Source: JAFAYN01 sp963733105 (GTDB taxonomy: Bacteria; Gemmatimonadota; Gemmatimonadetes; Longimicrobiales; Longimicrobiaceae). From it: a stretch of DNA of 64,000 bases. A model generated the notes under the pieces. It saw only the letters and a list, made by a program, of their open reading frames with translations. It searched no databases and was not told where the DNA came from. The translations under genes were made by a program, and so were the position numbers. The stretch covers positions 372,001 through 436,000 of the forward strand of contig CAVTCB010000010.1 in the NCBI GenBank assembly GCA_963733105.1, in the 5' to 3' direction. The number at the start of each line of letters is the position of its first letter. Position 1 is the stretch's first letter. Shown piece by piece: positions 33,997 to 43,097 of this stretch.

Positions 33997-36564
33997 ATGC
34001 GAGCGACGCTTCTCTTCCTCCTCCTCTGCCTCGCGGCGGCGCTCGCGGCCCCGGCCGCGCCCGCGCAGGCCCCCGCCGACTCGGTGCGCGTGGCGCGGGC
34101 CGCGCGCCTCGCGGGCGCCCTACGCCTGGACGGGCGGCTGGACGAGGCCGCCTGGAGCGCCGCCGCGCCCGCCGCGGGCTTCACGGAGAGCTGGCCCAGC
34201 CCCCGCGCCCCCGCCCGCGACGCCACCGAGGCGCGCGTCCTGTACGACGACGCGGCGCTGTACGTGGGGGTGCGGATGCACGACGCCCGCCCGGACTCCA
34301 TCGCCGCGCAGCTCGCCCGGCGCGACGCCTCGGGGATCTACTCCGACTGGGTGCACGTGATGGTGGACTCGTACCACGACCGGCGCACCGCCTTCCGCTT
34401 CTCCGCCAACCCGCGCGGGGTGCAGAAGGACGTGTTCCACTCCGACGACGGCAACGAGGACGCGAGCTGGGACGCGGTGTGGACCGTGGCGACGCGCGTG
34501 GACTCCGCCGGGTGGACGGCCGAGTTCCGCATCCCCTTCTCGCAGCTCCGCTTCGGGCCGCAGCCGGCGGGGAGCGAGCGGGTGTGGGGGCTGGGGATAC
34601 AGCGCGACGTGGCGCGGCGCGAGGAGCGCACCTCCTGGTCGCCGTGGACGCGCGACGACGGGGGCTTCGTGTCGCGCTTCGGCGAGCTGCGCGGGCTGGT
34701 GGGCGTCCCCACCCCCACGCGGCTGGAGCTGCAGCCGTACACCAGCGCCCGCGTGACCCGCGCCCCCGGCGACCGGGGCGACCCCTTCCACGCCTCCACC
34801 GACGCCGCCGCCTCGGTGGGCGCGGACGTGCGCTACGGGCTCCCCTCGGGGCTCACGCTCACGGCCACGGTGAACCCGGACTTCGGGCAGGTGGAGGTGG
34901 ACCCCGCGGTGGTGAACCTGAGCGCCTTCGAGAGCTTCTTCGACGAGCGCCGCCCCTTCTTCGTGGAGGGGAGCGACATCTTCCAGTTCGGGCATCCCAC
35001 GGCGTCGTTCAACGACTACGGCTACACGCCGGTCTTCTACTCCCGCCGCGTCGGGCGGCAGCCGCAGCGCGGGCTGGGCGCGCTCTCCCCCGTGTACGCC
35101 GACGTGCCGGAGCAGACCACCATCGCCGCGGCGGTGGAGCCGCTGACCAACTACTTCGCGGGGCGGGTGCGGCGCGACCTACGCGGCGGGAGGACGGTGG
35201 TGGGGGGGATGGCGACGGCGGTGAACCGCCAGCTGGAGGACCCGGCGCTGGCGGGGCTCCTCCGCTCCTCGGCCTACCTGGCGGGGGTGGACTGGGACCA
35301 CGCCTGGGCCGACCGCTCCTGGAACCTGAACGGCTTCCTGGCGGGGAGCCGGATCGGCGGGGAGCGCGGGGTGCTGGCGGCGGCGCAGAACAGCAGCGCC
35401 CGCTACTTCGGGCGCCCGGACGCGGACCACCTCTCGGTGGACTCCACGCGCACCTCCCTGGAGGGGTACGCGGGGGCGCTGTCGCTGGCGAAGACGGGGG
35501 GGCGGCACTGGCTGGGGTCGCTCACCTTCCAGACCACCAGCCCGGGGTTCGAGGTGAACGACGTGGGCTTCCAGAGCCGGGCCGACGTCCGCGCCCTCTC
35601 CACCTTCCTCCAGTACCGCGAGAACCGGGCGGGGCGGCGCTTCCGCAGCTACACCGTGTACGGCTTCACCAACCACGCCCGGAACTTCGGGGGCGACCGG
35701 GTCTTCGACGCCTACGCCCTGGCGGGGAACGTACAGCTCGCCGGCTTCTGGACGGTGGGCTCGCGCGCGGGGTACAGCCCGGAATACGCCAACGACCGCC
35801 TCACCCGCGGGGGGCCGCTGGCGGCGGTGCCGGCGCAGTGGAACGTGTCGCTGGACGTGCGCTCCGACTCGCGCCGCAGGTACGTGGCGGGGACCAGCCT
35901 CTACTACCGCGAGGACGCCTCGGGGGAGTACGACCGGGTGGTGGGGGGCTCGCTGGAGATGCGCCCCTCCTCCACCGTCCTCCTCCGCCTGGAGCCCTCC
36001 GTGGCCTGGGAGCGCGACACGGACCAGTTCGTCCGCTCCGCGGCCGACCCGCGGGCGGAGGCCACCTTCGGGCGCCGCTTCGTCTTCGCGGACGTGGAGC
36101 AGACCACGGTGTCCATGGGGACGCGCCTGGACTGGACCTTCACGCCGCACCTCTCCCTCCAGCTCTACGCGGAGCCCTTCGTGGCGGCGGCGGATTTCTC
36201 CGGCTACAAGGAGTTCCTGCGCCCCGGGGGCTACGACTTCGGAGTGTACGGCCGCGGGCACGGGACGCTCCGCGAGGAGGGCGGGCGCTTCGTGGCGGAC
36301 CCGGACGGGGCGGGTCCGGCGCCCTCCTTCGCCTTCGGGGAGGCGTTCGGGCAGCGCGACTTCACGCTCCGCTCGCTCCGCGGCAACGCGGTGCTGCGCT
36401 GGGAGTACCGTCCGGGCTCGGCGCTCTTCCTGGTGTGGCAGCAGGACCGGGGCGGGGTGGGGGAGGGCGGGGCCTTCGACCTGGGGCGCGACGCGGACGC
36501 CCTGTTCGGCGCGCCCGCCTCCAACGTGTTCCTGCTGAAGGCGACGTACCGGATCGGGAGGTGA
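33997..36564 (+). CDS. DUF5916 / CBM9-like outer-membrane protein
   Basis: An 855-residue exported protein. Residues 1-23 are a signal peptide. A carbohydrate-binding family 9-like domain follows at about 30-210 (LRLDGRLDEAAWSAAAPA, DAALYVGVRMHDA, FRIPFSQLRFG). Then comes a long DUF5916 region with NPDFGQVEVDPAVVNLSAFE, FFDERRPFFVEGSDIF and many alternating beta strands to the C-terminal FLLKATYRIGR, suggesting a membrane barrel. The ligand is unknown. A GGAGG site precedes ATG 33997. It follows the M56 gene by 65 bp and may be under the same BlaI control. Confidence 0.9.
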   Translation: MRATLLFLLLCLAAALAAPAAPAQAPADSVRVARAARLAGALRLDGRLDEAAWSAAAPAAGFTESWPSPRAPARDATEARVLYDDAALYVGVRMHDARPDSIAAQLARRDASGIYSDWVHVMVDSYHDRRTAFRFSANPRGVQKDVFHSDDGNEDASWDAVWTVATRVDSAGWTAEFRIPFSQLRFGPQPAGSERVWGLGIQRDVARREERTSWSPWTRDDGGFVSRFGELRGLVGVPTPTRLELQPYTSARVTRAPGDRGDPFHASTDAAASVGADVRYGLPSGLTLTATVNPDFGQVEVDPAVVNLSAFESFFDERRPFFVEGSDIFQFGHPTASFNDYGYTPVFYSRRVGRQPQRGLGALSPVYADVPEQTTIAAAVEPLTNYFAGRVRRDLRGGRTVVGGMATAVNRQLEDPALAGLLRSSAYLAGVDWDHAWADRSWNLNGFLAGSRIGGERGVLAAAQNSSARYFGRPDADHLSVDSTRTSLEGYAGALSLAKTGGRHWLGSLTFQTTSPGFEVNDVGFQSRADVRALSTFLQYRENRAGRRFRSYTVYGFTNHARNFGGDRVFDAYALAGNVQLAGFWTVGSRAGYSPEYANDRLTRGGPLAAVPAQWNVSLDVRSDSRRRYVAGTSLYYREDASGEYDRVVGGSLEMRPSSTVLLRLEPSVAWERDTDQFVRSAADPRAEATFGRRFVFADVEQTTVSMGTRLDWTFTPHLSLQLYAEPFVAAADFSGYKEFLRPGGYDFGVYGRGHGTLREEGGRFVADPDGAGPAPSFAFGEAFGQRDFTLRSLRGNAVLRWEYRPGSALFLVWQQDRGGVGEGGAFDLGRDADALFGAPASNVFLLKATYRIGR

Positions 36565-36589
36565 GGCGCGGAGGGGCCGGGGGGCCGGC

Positions 36590-37923
36590 TCACCTCCCGC
36601 ACACGAGGGCGCGCACGGGACTTTCGGGAGCCCCGTCCTCGCGCGCCCTCAGCGCGCTCCCCAGGTACGAGACGAACTCCTCGTCGCGCTCCGCCTCTGC
36701 CCGGCCGGCCCGGACCTCCCCGAGCGCGAGGGCCGGGAAGAGCTCCCTCATCCGCTCCGGCCCGGGGAGGCCCGCCCGGGTCGCGTCGAGGATGCTCTCC
36801 GCCATGGCGGAGAGCCGCGGCTCGCGGCGCCGCCGCGCGACGTCCAGGCCCAGGCTCGCGGCCCGCCTCGCGCGCTCCAGCTGCATCGCGGCGACGGACG
36901 CGAGCGCCAGCTGGCCGAAGGCCGCCGCGTGGCCGTCCTCCGAGTCCTGCCCGACATGCAGGCGTAGGCTTCCAGCCACGATGCCTCGTAGACGTCCTCC
37001 TGCTCCAGCTCGGCCGCGGCCCGCGCGATGCTCGCCAGGAGCACCGGGCGGAACGCGGGGTCCCGGACACGGGGCTCGATCGCCTGGAAGAGCACCAGGG
37101 CCAGCCCGGCTTCCCCGTGGAGGTGCATCCACGTCCAGGCGATGTCGTTCGCCATGCGGACCAGCTGGCCGTGCCCCGGCCCGTACGCCCTCACCGCCTC
37201 CCGGGCGAAGCCCATCCCCTCCCCCGTCTCGCCGTGCTCGAAGTGCATCACGGCGAGGTCGTACAGCGCATCCCCCTCCAGGCGCCGCAGCTCCCCCTTC
37301 CTGGCCGCCCCGAGCGCCAGGCGGTGCAGACGGACCGCGCCGGGAGTGTCGCCGCGCTCGCGCCTGAGGTTTCCCAGGCCGGAGAGGGCGAGCGTGTGGT
37401 GCTCCCAGTCCCGGGAGGCCGCGGCCTTTTCCACGGTGTGCCGCAGCCACGCTTCCGCTTCCCCGTGCAGGGCGAGGGACCGGAGGAGCCGGCCGACGTG
37501 GTAGGCGACCGGGACGCTCTCCGGCACGGCCAGCAGCGTCGCCTGGTGGAAGACGACGGCGGACCGGAGCGCCCCCTCCTCGCGTTCCAGCCAGTCGCCG
37601 GTCCAGGCCAGTCCCAGCGCTACGGCCTCCGCGCTGTGGGCGTCCGGCTCCTCGCGCAGGAGCTCGAAGGTGCGCCTGACCCGCTCCCTGAGCCCCGGCG
37701 GAAGCGCGGTGACGTCGGGTACCGCGCCCGGGACGCGCCGCTCCGGGACCGGCGCCGCCAGCCACGCCCGCGCCTCGTGCAGCAGCTGCCGGAGGACCCG
37801 GGCCGCGTCCGCGGGGTGCTCCTCGCCGATGACCTGGTCGGCCGTGACGGCGTCCCCGCCCGCGACGAACGGGAACGGGAACGCGGGCGGGGGGGAGCGG
37901 CGGCGTCTGCTCACGGCCCTCAT
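36590..37923 (-). pseudogene. TPR protein 1 (Rap-like architecture), one frameshift
   Basis: About 440-residue all-helical protein with a 100-residue N-terminal region and a series of TPR-like helical pairs: HQATLLAVPESVPVAYHVG, ALSGLGNLRRERGDTPGAV, DALYDLAVMHFEHGETGEGM, ALVLFQAIEPRVRD. The frame breaks at about 36958 after SWLEAYACM; the end (DSEDGHAAAFGQLALASVAA to RALVCGR) continues in the next frame to 36590. No enzyme or HTH domain is seen. It is homologous to the TPR protein at 38611 and divergent from the tandem peptide genes 118 bp away. The product may be a peptide-sensing or scaffold protein. Confidence 0.75.
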
Positions 37924-38040
37924 TGCGAGTCGAAAGGGTTCAAAACGAGCGCGTGCATATCTCTCGTGTAGGCACGGAATGGCTGCGCGCTTAGTTTCAG
38001 CATGCTCCCAATCCCTTCACTCCCATCAGGAGAACCTCAC

Positions 38041-38265
38041 ATGAGGGCAGCGCGCACGTTCCTCCCCCTCCTTGTCGCGGCCTCGCTACTGGCCGTGGGC
38101 TGCACCGGACCGCTCCCGACCAGCGCGGAGTCGGGTGTCAACCAGAGCCTGCAACCCCTTCCGGCCGGGGAGCCGCCCTTCCTCGGCAGTCCGCAGTCGT
38201 TTTCGGAACCGGATTCCTCCTCCCTCACGGGACGGGGCATCGGAACTTTTGGCTCTGGCGGTTGA
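38041..38265 (+). CDS. short exported lipopeptide, copy 1 (74 aa)
   Basis: A 74-residue peptide with a bacterial lipoprotein signal: basic start MRAARTF, hydrophobic core and lipobox LLAVGC (Cys21). The mature part is Ser/Pro-rich without other Cys and ends in the motif LTGRGIGTFGSGG. A good AGGAGA site precedes ATG 38041. Its paralogue follows 311 bp downstream with about 80% identity, including the 5' leader (CTTAGTTTCAGCAT...). No known toxin or bacteriocin family is recognised. Position between two homologous TPR genes suggests a signalling or paired role. Confidence 0.8.
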   Translation: MRAARTFLPLLVAASLLAVGCTGPLPTSAESGVNQSLQPLPAGEPPFLGSPQSFSEPDSSSLTGRGIGTFGSGG

Positions 38266-38286
38266 GAAATCGCCGTACCTGAATGC

Positions 38287-38306
38287 GCGGGGCAGTGCTA
38301 CCCCGC
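38287..38306 (+). terminator. small hairpin after peptide copy 1
   Basis: GCGGGG (38287-38292) pairs with CCCCGC (38301-38306) across an 8-nt loop, 21 bp after the peptide stop. The equivalent position after copy 2 has a longer hairpin, so the element was duplicated with the gene. Weak by itself; it may give partial termination. Confidence 0.45.
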
Positions 38307-38351
38307 CGCCCTTAGTTTCAGCATCCCTTCACTCCCATCGGGAGAACTCAC

Positions 38352-38576
38352 ATGAAGGCAGCGCGCACGTTCCCCCCCCTCCTTCTCGCGGCCTCGCTAC
38401 TCGCCGCGGGCTGCACCGAACAGCTCCTGACCGGCGCGGAGTCGGGCTTCAATCAGAGCCTACAGCCCCTTCCGGCAGAGGAGCCGCCATTCCTCAGCGA
38501 TCCGCAGTCGTCTTCGGAACCGGATTCCGCCTCCCTCACGGGGAGGGGCATCGGAACGATAGGCTCCGGCGGGTGA
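38352..38576 (+). CDS. short exported lipopeptide, copy 2 (74 aa)
   Basis: Tandem paralogue of the peptide at 38041, with equal length. Lipobox LLAAGC places the lipidated Cys at 21. The two differ mostly just after the Cys (TEQLLTGAESGF against TGPLPTSAESGV) and in the Ser/Asp stretch, while NQSLQPLP, EPPFL, EPDS and the end SLTGRGIGTIGSGG are shared. A GGGAGA site precedes the ATG. Conservation of both ends with limited drift in the centre suggests selection on export and on the C-terminal motif. Confidence 0.8.
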   Translation: MKAARTFPPLLLAASLLAAGCTEQLLTGAESGFNQSLQPLPAEEPPFLSDPQSSSEPDSASLTGRGIGTIGSGG

Positions 38577-38590
38577 GAAATAGCCGCACC

Positions 38591-38626
38591 TGCATGTGCG
38601 GGGGGAGTTGCTACCCCGCGCGTGCA
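38591..38626. terminator. hairpin between peptide copy 2 and TPR gene 2
   Basis: A 13-bp stem with two G-T wobbles (arms 38591-38603 and 38614-38626) lies just after the peptide stop and spans the last codons of the convergent TPR gene. It could terminate the peptide transcript. Confidence 0.5.
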
Positions 38627-39902
38627 GCCAGGCGGCGGACGAGCAGCCGGGCCAGGTTGTCCGCCGCTTCCAGAACCTCTGGATCGTCCGGTGGAACGAT
38701 CAGTTCGGGCGCGAACCGCTCTTCCGGCACGGAGTCGAGCAGGACTCGAGCCCTCGCGCTCACCTCCGATTCGCCCCGTTGGCCGGAGAGTTCCAGCGCA
38801 TGATGGGCAGCGAGCTCGGCCCGGGTCCAGTCCTCGAGCGCGGCGGCTCCGTAGGCGAGCATGAGGAGAGCCACGCACGCGCGGTCGGTGTTCGGGTTAC
38901 GAGCCAGGCTCAGGTGCACGGCCACCCAGGCGTCGGTGAAGAGCTTGATGTCGCCCACGCCCGCAGCCGCACGGCCGAGCGACGAGAGCGCGACAGGCGC
39001 CAGCCCGTTCGAGTCAGCAGCTTCGACACGGCCTGGAAGACCACGAGGGCCCGCCGGTAGAAGCCCTGGTTCATCCAGAAGGTGGCGACGTCGTGCGCCA
39101 GGGAGACGAGCTGCGGGCTCGCCGCCGAGTAGGCCCGTGCCGCCTGCTGCGCGTATCTCTCGGCCTCGGCTACCCGGTGCTGATCGACCGCGATGGTGAA
39201 GAGGTCGTGCAGGGCCATCGCCCTGACGTGCCAGAAGCCGCGCCTGCGTGCCACCCGCAGGGCCCGCAGGTGCGCCGCCTTCGCCTCCTCGTAGTCGCCG
39301 CGCTGGAGGCAGACGTTCCCGAGCCCGATCCAGGAAAGCGCGTACGACTGCTGGTCCCCCGTCCGCCAGGAGAGCACCCGCGCCCTCCGGAACCACGTTT
39401 CCGCGCGGCTGTACTCCGCGTTCCGGCGGCAGTACAGTCCCACGGTGTACGCGTGGGCCGGGTCGCGGGGGAGGACGAGGGCCGCGCCCTGCGCGAAGGA
39501 GATCGCGGTCCTGGGAAAGTCGTGCGCCTCCGCCCATGCGGCCACGGAACGGAGCGCGGAGGCGAGCCTTTCCTCGCTGACGCCGCCGTCGGGCTGGAGA
39601 ACGCCGGAAAGGACCTGGAGCGGACCCGCCAGGTCGGGTGCCAGGGCGACGGAGCGCAGCTCGCGGGACCGGCGCTCCGCTGCCGTCCGGAAGAACAGCT
39701 CGGGCCGCCGGGGCGCCGGAGTGCCCGCCCACAGCACGCTGTCGCGGAGCGCCTCCCAGAGCACCAGCCCCTGCGGGTGCCGCCACTCCTCGAGGACGTC
39801 GAAGCCGTCGAACGGCTCGCCGGCGCTGAGCAGGGCCGGGGGCGCCGCCTGGGGGCGGCCTTCGCCTTCCGTTCTTCTCGACGCCCTGCCGGAGTCGGCC
39901 AT
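38611..39902 (-). pseudogene. TPR protein 2 (Rap-like architecture), one frameshift
   Basis: Homologue of the protein at 36590, about 430 residues. TPR-like pairs include SFAQGAALVLPRDPAHAYTVG, ALSWIGLGNVCLQRGDYEEA, MALHDLFTIAVDQHRVAEAE and MNQGFYRRALVVFQAVSKLL; the last matches ALVLFQAIEP of the other copy. The frame shifts at about 39013, and the conserved remainder (DSNGLAPVALSSLGRAAAGVG to LVRRLAARAG) reads in the neighbouring frame to 38611. There is no HTH or catalytic motif. It is convergent with the tandem lipopeptide genes. The frameshift may be a sequence error. Confidence 0.75.
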
Positions 39903-40110
39903 GGGAGAGGGAGGGGTTTGGATGGTGACTACGCCGGCCCCTGATTAGTAGACGCTATATATTCGCACGTTTCGGGTGGGGTCAACAAAGACGATCCGCC
40001 ACTGTCCCAAACGGAGCCATCCCTGCTCCGGTACGCTTGCTCGCCGCCGGGAGCGAGAGTACCGTTCCGGGAGACGACCGCTCAGCCGATCCCCGGGCCC
40101 CCCGGCCGCC

Positions 40111-40641
40111 ATGTCCGCTCCCCGCCTCCCCGTCCTCCTCCTCGCCGCGGCGCTGGCCGCGCCCCCGCTGGCGGCGCAGCAGCGTCCCTCCCCCCTGCCG
40201 GTGCTCGCCGCGCCGGCCCTCCTCGCGCACGCGGCGCCCGGTACTGCGTCACTGGACGCGCGTGAGGGCGGTGGCCTCCCGCTCCTGGCGGCCAGCGGGT
40301 TGGTGGCGGGGGCGGCGGGAGCGCTCGGGGGGGCGCTGGCGGGGCTGGTGGCGTCGTGCGCGGGGCGAGAGGACGAGAACGAGTCGTGCTACCTCAACTC
40401 GTGGCTCTGGGGCGCCGCCATCGGGGAGTCGCTGGCCGTGCCCGTCGGCGTGCACCTGGCGAACGGGCGGCGCGGGAGCCTGGGGCTGTCGCTCCTGGCC
40501 TCGGCGGGGCTGGGGGCGCTGGGGCTCGCCCTGCTGGAGGAGACGCACTACGACCCGCCCGGCGCCGTCCTCGTCTCCGCGGGGATTCCGCTGGCGCAGC
40601 TCGTCACGACCATCGCCGTGGAGCGCGCGACGGCGCGCTGA
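40111..40641 (+). CDS. secreted/membrane glycine-rich protein, paralogue 1
   Basis: A 176-residue protein of unknown function. Residues 1-20 are a signal sequence (LLLAAALAAPPLAAQ). The rest holds Gly/Ala-rich hydrophobic segments (LVAGAAGALGGALAGLVA; GLSLLASAGLGALGLALL) around AAIGESLAVPVGVHLANGRRGS. The same core, ALGESMGTPLGVHLAEGRRGS, ends the protein at 41944-42912, and both finish with an xERxTAR tail. ATG 40111 is preferred to an upstream start at 39976 because it starts with the signal peptide. Confidence 0.72.
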   Translation: MSAPRLPVLLLAAALAAPPLAAQQRPSPLPVLAAPALLAHAAPGTASLDAREGGGLPLLAASGLVAGAAGALGGALAGLVASCAGREDENESCYLNSWLWGAAIGESLAVPVGVHLANGRRGSLGLSLLASAGLGALGLALLEETHYDPPGAVLVSAGIPLAQLVTTIAVERATAR

Positions 40642-40749
40642 GGTGCCGCCGGCGCGCCCCACCCGGCGGCCTGAGAGCCGCCACCCTCTCCCGTTCCGGG
40701 AGGGGCATCTCCAAGCTTCGATTCCCACCTTCCACGGTGTCGTGGCAGG

Positions 40750-40789
40750 GCCCCCCCACCCCAACCCCCCCGCAAGCAGGGGAGGGGCT
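40750..40789 (-). repeat. CT-rich hairpin module, inverted copy
   Basis: Reverse-complement match to the module at 6216-6260, sharing CCCCTCCCCTGCTTGCGGGG and a G-rich arm. It stands 11 bp from dispersed repeat copy 2 in the 385-bp gene-free gap 40642-41026. Confidence 0.6.
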
Positions 40790-40800
40790 TTCGTGGTCCC

Positions 40801-40930
40801 GCGTGAGGGATGCGCGCCCGACAGGGCCGAGACCCCGTGCCGTTTGTTGGGGCTCGGCGGAGTTAGGCACAGTCGTATCGTGCCTTACTCCGCGCGCAGC
40901 CCGGCCCCCGCCAGGGGGGACACGCCCGAA
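40801..40930 (-). repeat. dispersed structured repeat, copy 2
   Basis: Inverted relative to copy 1. Read on the minus strand the first stem is GGAGTAAGGCACG/CGTGCCTAACTCC with the A-A mismatch kept, and the second is CCGAGCCCC...GGGGTCTCGG with the C-T mismatch kept. It belongs to the shorter subtype shared with copy 5. It lies upstream of the aldo/keto reductase. Confidence 0.82.
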
Positions 40931-41026
40931 TCCAGCTCTCGAAGCTTCTCCTCGCACGCATCCTGCGGCAGACGCGCGCTCCGTTCGTTCATAGGTGAAC
41001 CGACACGAAACCGGAGAAGCACGCAC

Positions 41027-41920
41027 ATGTCCAGCAGCACCACTCCCGACGCCCGCGCCGCCGGAACGTTCCGTCTGGGAGGCGACCTCGAGGTCCACCG
41101 GCTCGGCTTCGGCGCCATGCGCGTCACCGGGAAGGGGATCTGGGGCCCGCCGGAGGACCGCGACGAGGCCCTCCGCACCCTGCGCCGCGTCCCGGAGCTG
41201 GGAATCGACCTGATCGACACCGCCGACTCCTACGGTCCCAACGTCAGCGAGGAGCTGATCGCCGAGGCGCTGCACCCGTACCCCGAGGGGCTGGTGATCG
41301 CCACCAAGGCCGGGCTGGTGCGCCCCGGCCCCGACCAGTGGGACCCCGTCGGCCGCCCCGAGCACCTGCGCGCGCAGTGCGAGGGGAGCCTGCGCCGCCT
41401 GCGCGTGGAGCGCATCGACCTGTTCCAGCTGCACCGCATCGACCCGGAGGTCCCCGCCGACGACCAGTTCGGCACCCTCGCCGAGCTGCAGAGGGAGGGG
41501 AAGGTGCGCCACCTGGGGCTCTCGGAGGTGGGGGTGGAGGAGATCGAGCACGCGCGGCGCCACTTCCCCGTGGCCTCGGTGCAGAACCGCTACAACGTGG
41601 GGGACCGGGAGTGGGAGGAGGTGGTGGAGTACTGCGAGCGGGAGGGGATCGGCTTCATCCCCTGGTACCCGCTGGCGGCCGGCCCGCTGGCCCGCGAGGG
41701 GGGGCCGGTGGACCGCATCGCCCGCCGGCTGGGCGCGACGCCGTCGCAGGTGGCGCTCGCCTGGCTGCTGCGGCGCTCGCCGGTGATCCTCCCCATCCCC
41801 GGGACGGGGAAGGTGCGCCACCTGGAGGAGAACACGGCCGGGGCCGCCGTGCGCCTCAGCGACGACGACATGCGGGAGCTGGAGCGGGGGGTGGGCGAGG
41901 AGGACGGCGGGGAGGGGTAG
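41027..41920 (+). CDS. aldo/keto reductase
   Basis: NADPH-dependent oxidoreductase of 297 residues with a TIM barrel. Catalytic residues are visible: Asp and Tyr in DTADSYGPN, Lys in VIATKAGLV, and His in FQLHRID. GFGAMRVTGKGIWG starts the barrel and ILPIPGTGKVRHLEEN contributes cofactor binding. It is closest to the family often annotated as YdbC/oxidoreductase (Tas-like). The substrate is unknown. ATG 41027 was chosen for its position just before a normal family N-terminus. Confidence 0.92.
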   Translation: MSSSTTPDARAAGTFRLGGDLEVHRLGFGAMRVTGKGIWGPPEDRDEALRTLRRVPELGIDLIDTADSYGPNVSEELIAEALHPYPEGLVIATKAGLVRPGPDQWDPVGRPEHLRAQCEGSLRRLRVERIDLFQLHRIDPEVPADDQFGTLAELQREGKVRHLGLSEVGVEEIEHARRHFPVASVQNRYNVGDREWEEVVEYCEREGIGFIPWYPLAAGPLAREGGPVDRIARRLGATPSQVALAWLLRRSPVILPIPGTGKVRHLEENTAGAAVRLSDDDMRELERGVGEEDGGEG

Positions 41921-41943
41921 CCCCTCCCCGCCGGGGGCGCGGC

Positions 41944-42912
41944 TTACCGCGCGGTGCGGCGCTCGATGAAGACGGAGGCGGCGAGCTGCGCGGCGGGGAC
42001 CATCACCGTCACCGCCTGCGCCCCCTTGTCGGAGAGCAGGCTCGCCGCGGACACCCCCGCCGCGGCGATCCCCACCGAGGCGAGGGCGGCCAGGGGGTAG
42101 CTCCCCCGCCGCCCCTCGGCCAGGTGCACGCCGAGCGGGGTCCCCATCGACTCCCCCAGCGCCGCGCCGATGAACAGGGGGATGGCGCACACCTCGTCCC
42201 CTTCGCAGGCGCGGACGAAGGGGACGGCGGCCAGCCCCCCGGCGAGGGCGCCGAGCGTCCCTCCCCCGATCCCCCACAGGACGGGGCGCCCCACCCCGGC
42301 CCCGGCTCCGCCGCTCCCTCCCCAGCGCCCCACCTCGAAGCGGGCGGCCAGCTCCACCGAGGGGACCCACTCCGTGCCGGCCTCCCGTGTGGTGGGGCCG
42401 CCGCCGGAGAAGGGGACCTCCTCGAACACGGGGGCGCGGTGCAGCGTCCCGTCCACCCCCACCGCCCAGGCGCCCCGCCCCACCGCCAGCCCCGCCCCCA
42501 CCAGCGGGTCGAACCCCTCCACCACCCCCTGCTGCCCCACGTAGGCGCGGGCCTCCGCGCTCGCCTCCCCCACGCCGGCCGTCCACCCCGCCCCCAGGCG
42601 CAGGCGCGGCGGCGAGGTGGGCGCGGCGACGAAGCGCTCCGTCCCGGTGGGGCCCACGGTGCGGCGGCAGTCGTCCCGGTCGCGCGAGGGGGTGAGGTAG
42701 GCGTCCAGCACCCCCACCGCGTGCAGCCGCCCGGGCGTGCGCACCTCCACCCCCGGCACCAGTGCGGCGCCGCAGAGCCCGCGCCCGCCCGCGATCCCCA
42801 GCCGCAGCGAGACGGCCGCCCCGGAGCCGCCCGCCGCCTGCGCGGCCAGGGGCGGCCCCCCCAGCAGGAGCGCGAGGAGGAGGGCGGAGGACTTCGGCGT
42901 CGGCGCTCTCAT
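41944..42912 (-). CDS. secreted/membrane protein, paralogue 2
   Basis: A 322-residue exported protein. Residues 1-27 form a signal peptide (ALLLALLLGGPPLAAQA). Residues 30-215 look like a small beta-barrel or autotransporter-type domain (repeated ALVPGVEVRTPGRLHAVG, RLRLGAGWTAGVGE, GVDGTLHRAPVFEE, ELAARFEVGRWGG). The last 110 residues are related to the protein at 40111-40641, containing FIGAALGESMGTPLGVHLAEGRRGS. The function is unknown. It is convergent with the aldo/keto reductase gene. Confidence 0.75.
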   Translation of the reverse strand: MRAPTPKSSALLLALLLGGPPLAAQAAGGSGAAVSLRLGIAGGRGLCGAALVPGVEVRTPGRLHAVGVLDAYLTPSRDRDDCRRTVGPTGTERFVAAPTSPPRLRLGAGWTAGVGEASAEARAYVGQQGVVEGFDPLVGAGLAVGRGAWAVGVDGTLHRAPVFEEVPFSGGGPTTREAGTEWVPSVELAARFEVGRWGGSGGAGAGVGRPVLWGIGGGTLGALAGGLAAVPFVRACEGDEVCAIPLFIGAALGESMGTPLGVHLAEGRRGSYPLAALASVGIAAAGVSAASLLSDKGAQAVTVMVPAAQLAASVFIERRTAR

Positions 42913-43097
42913 GGGCGGTCTCCGGGACGGGGTCGGCGGGGGATTCCCGCCCGCCGGTACGCAGGAAGGGTGCTCGCCGCCGCGCGCGGAGGGGAACTTG
43001 CAGATCCCGGGGCGAAAGCCCTTTCCTCACTCACGGAGATCACCCGGCGTGGCCAATCCCTTCCGCGACCTGTTCATGGGGACCTCCACCCGCGCGC

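Noticed and set aside
38041..38576. Peptides considered as lasso, lanthipeptide or class II bacteriocin precursors
   Set aside because: They have a lipoprotein signal rather than a RiPP leader, no double-Gly site and no neighbouring modification or transport enzymes.
39976..40110. Longer N-terminus for the protein ending at 40641
   Set aside because: The extension is Arg/Ser-rich and would bury the clear signal peptide that begins at 40111.
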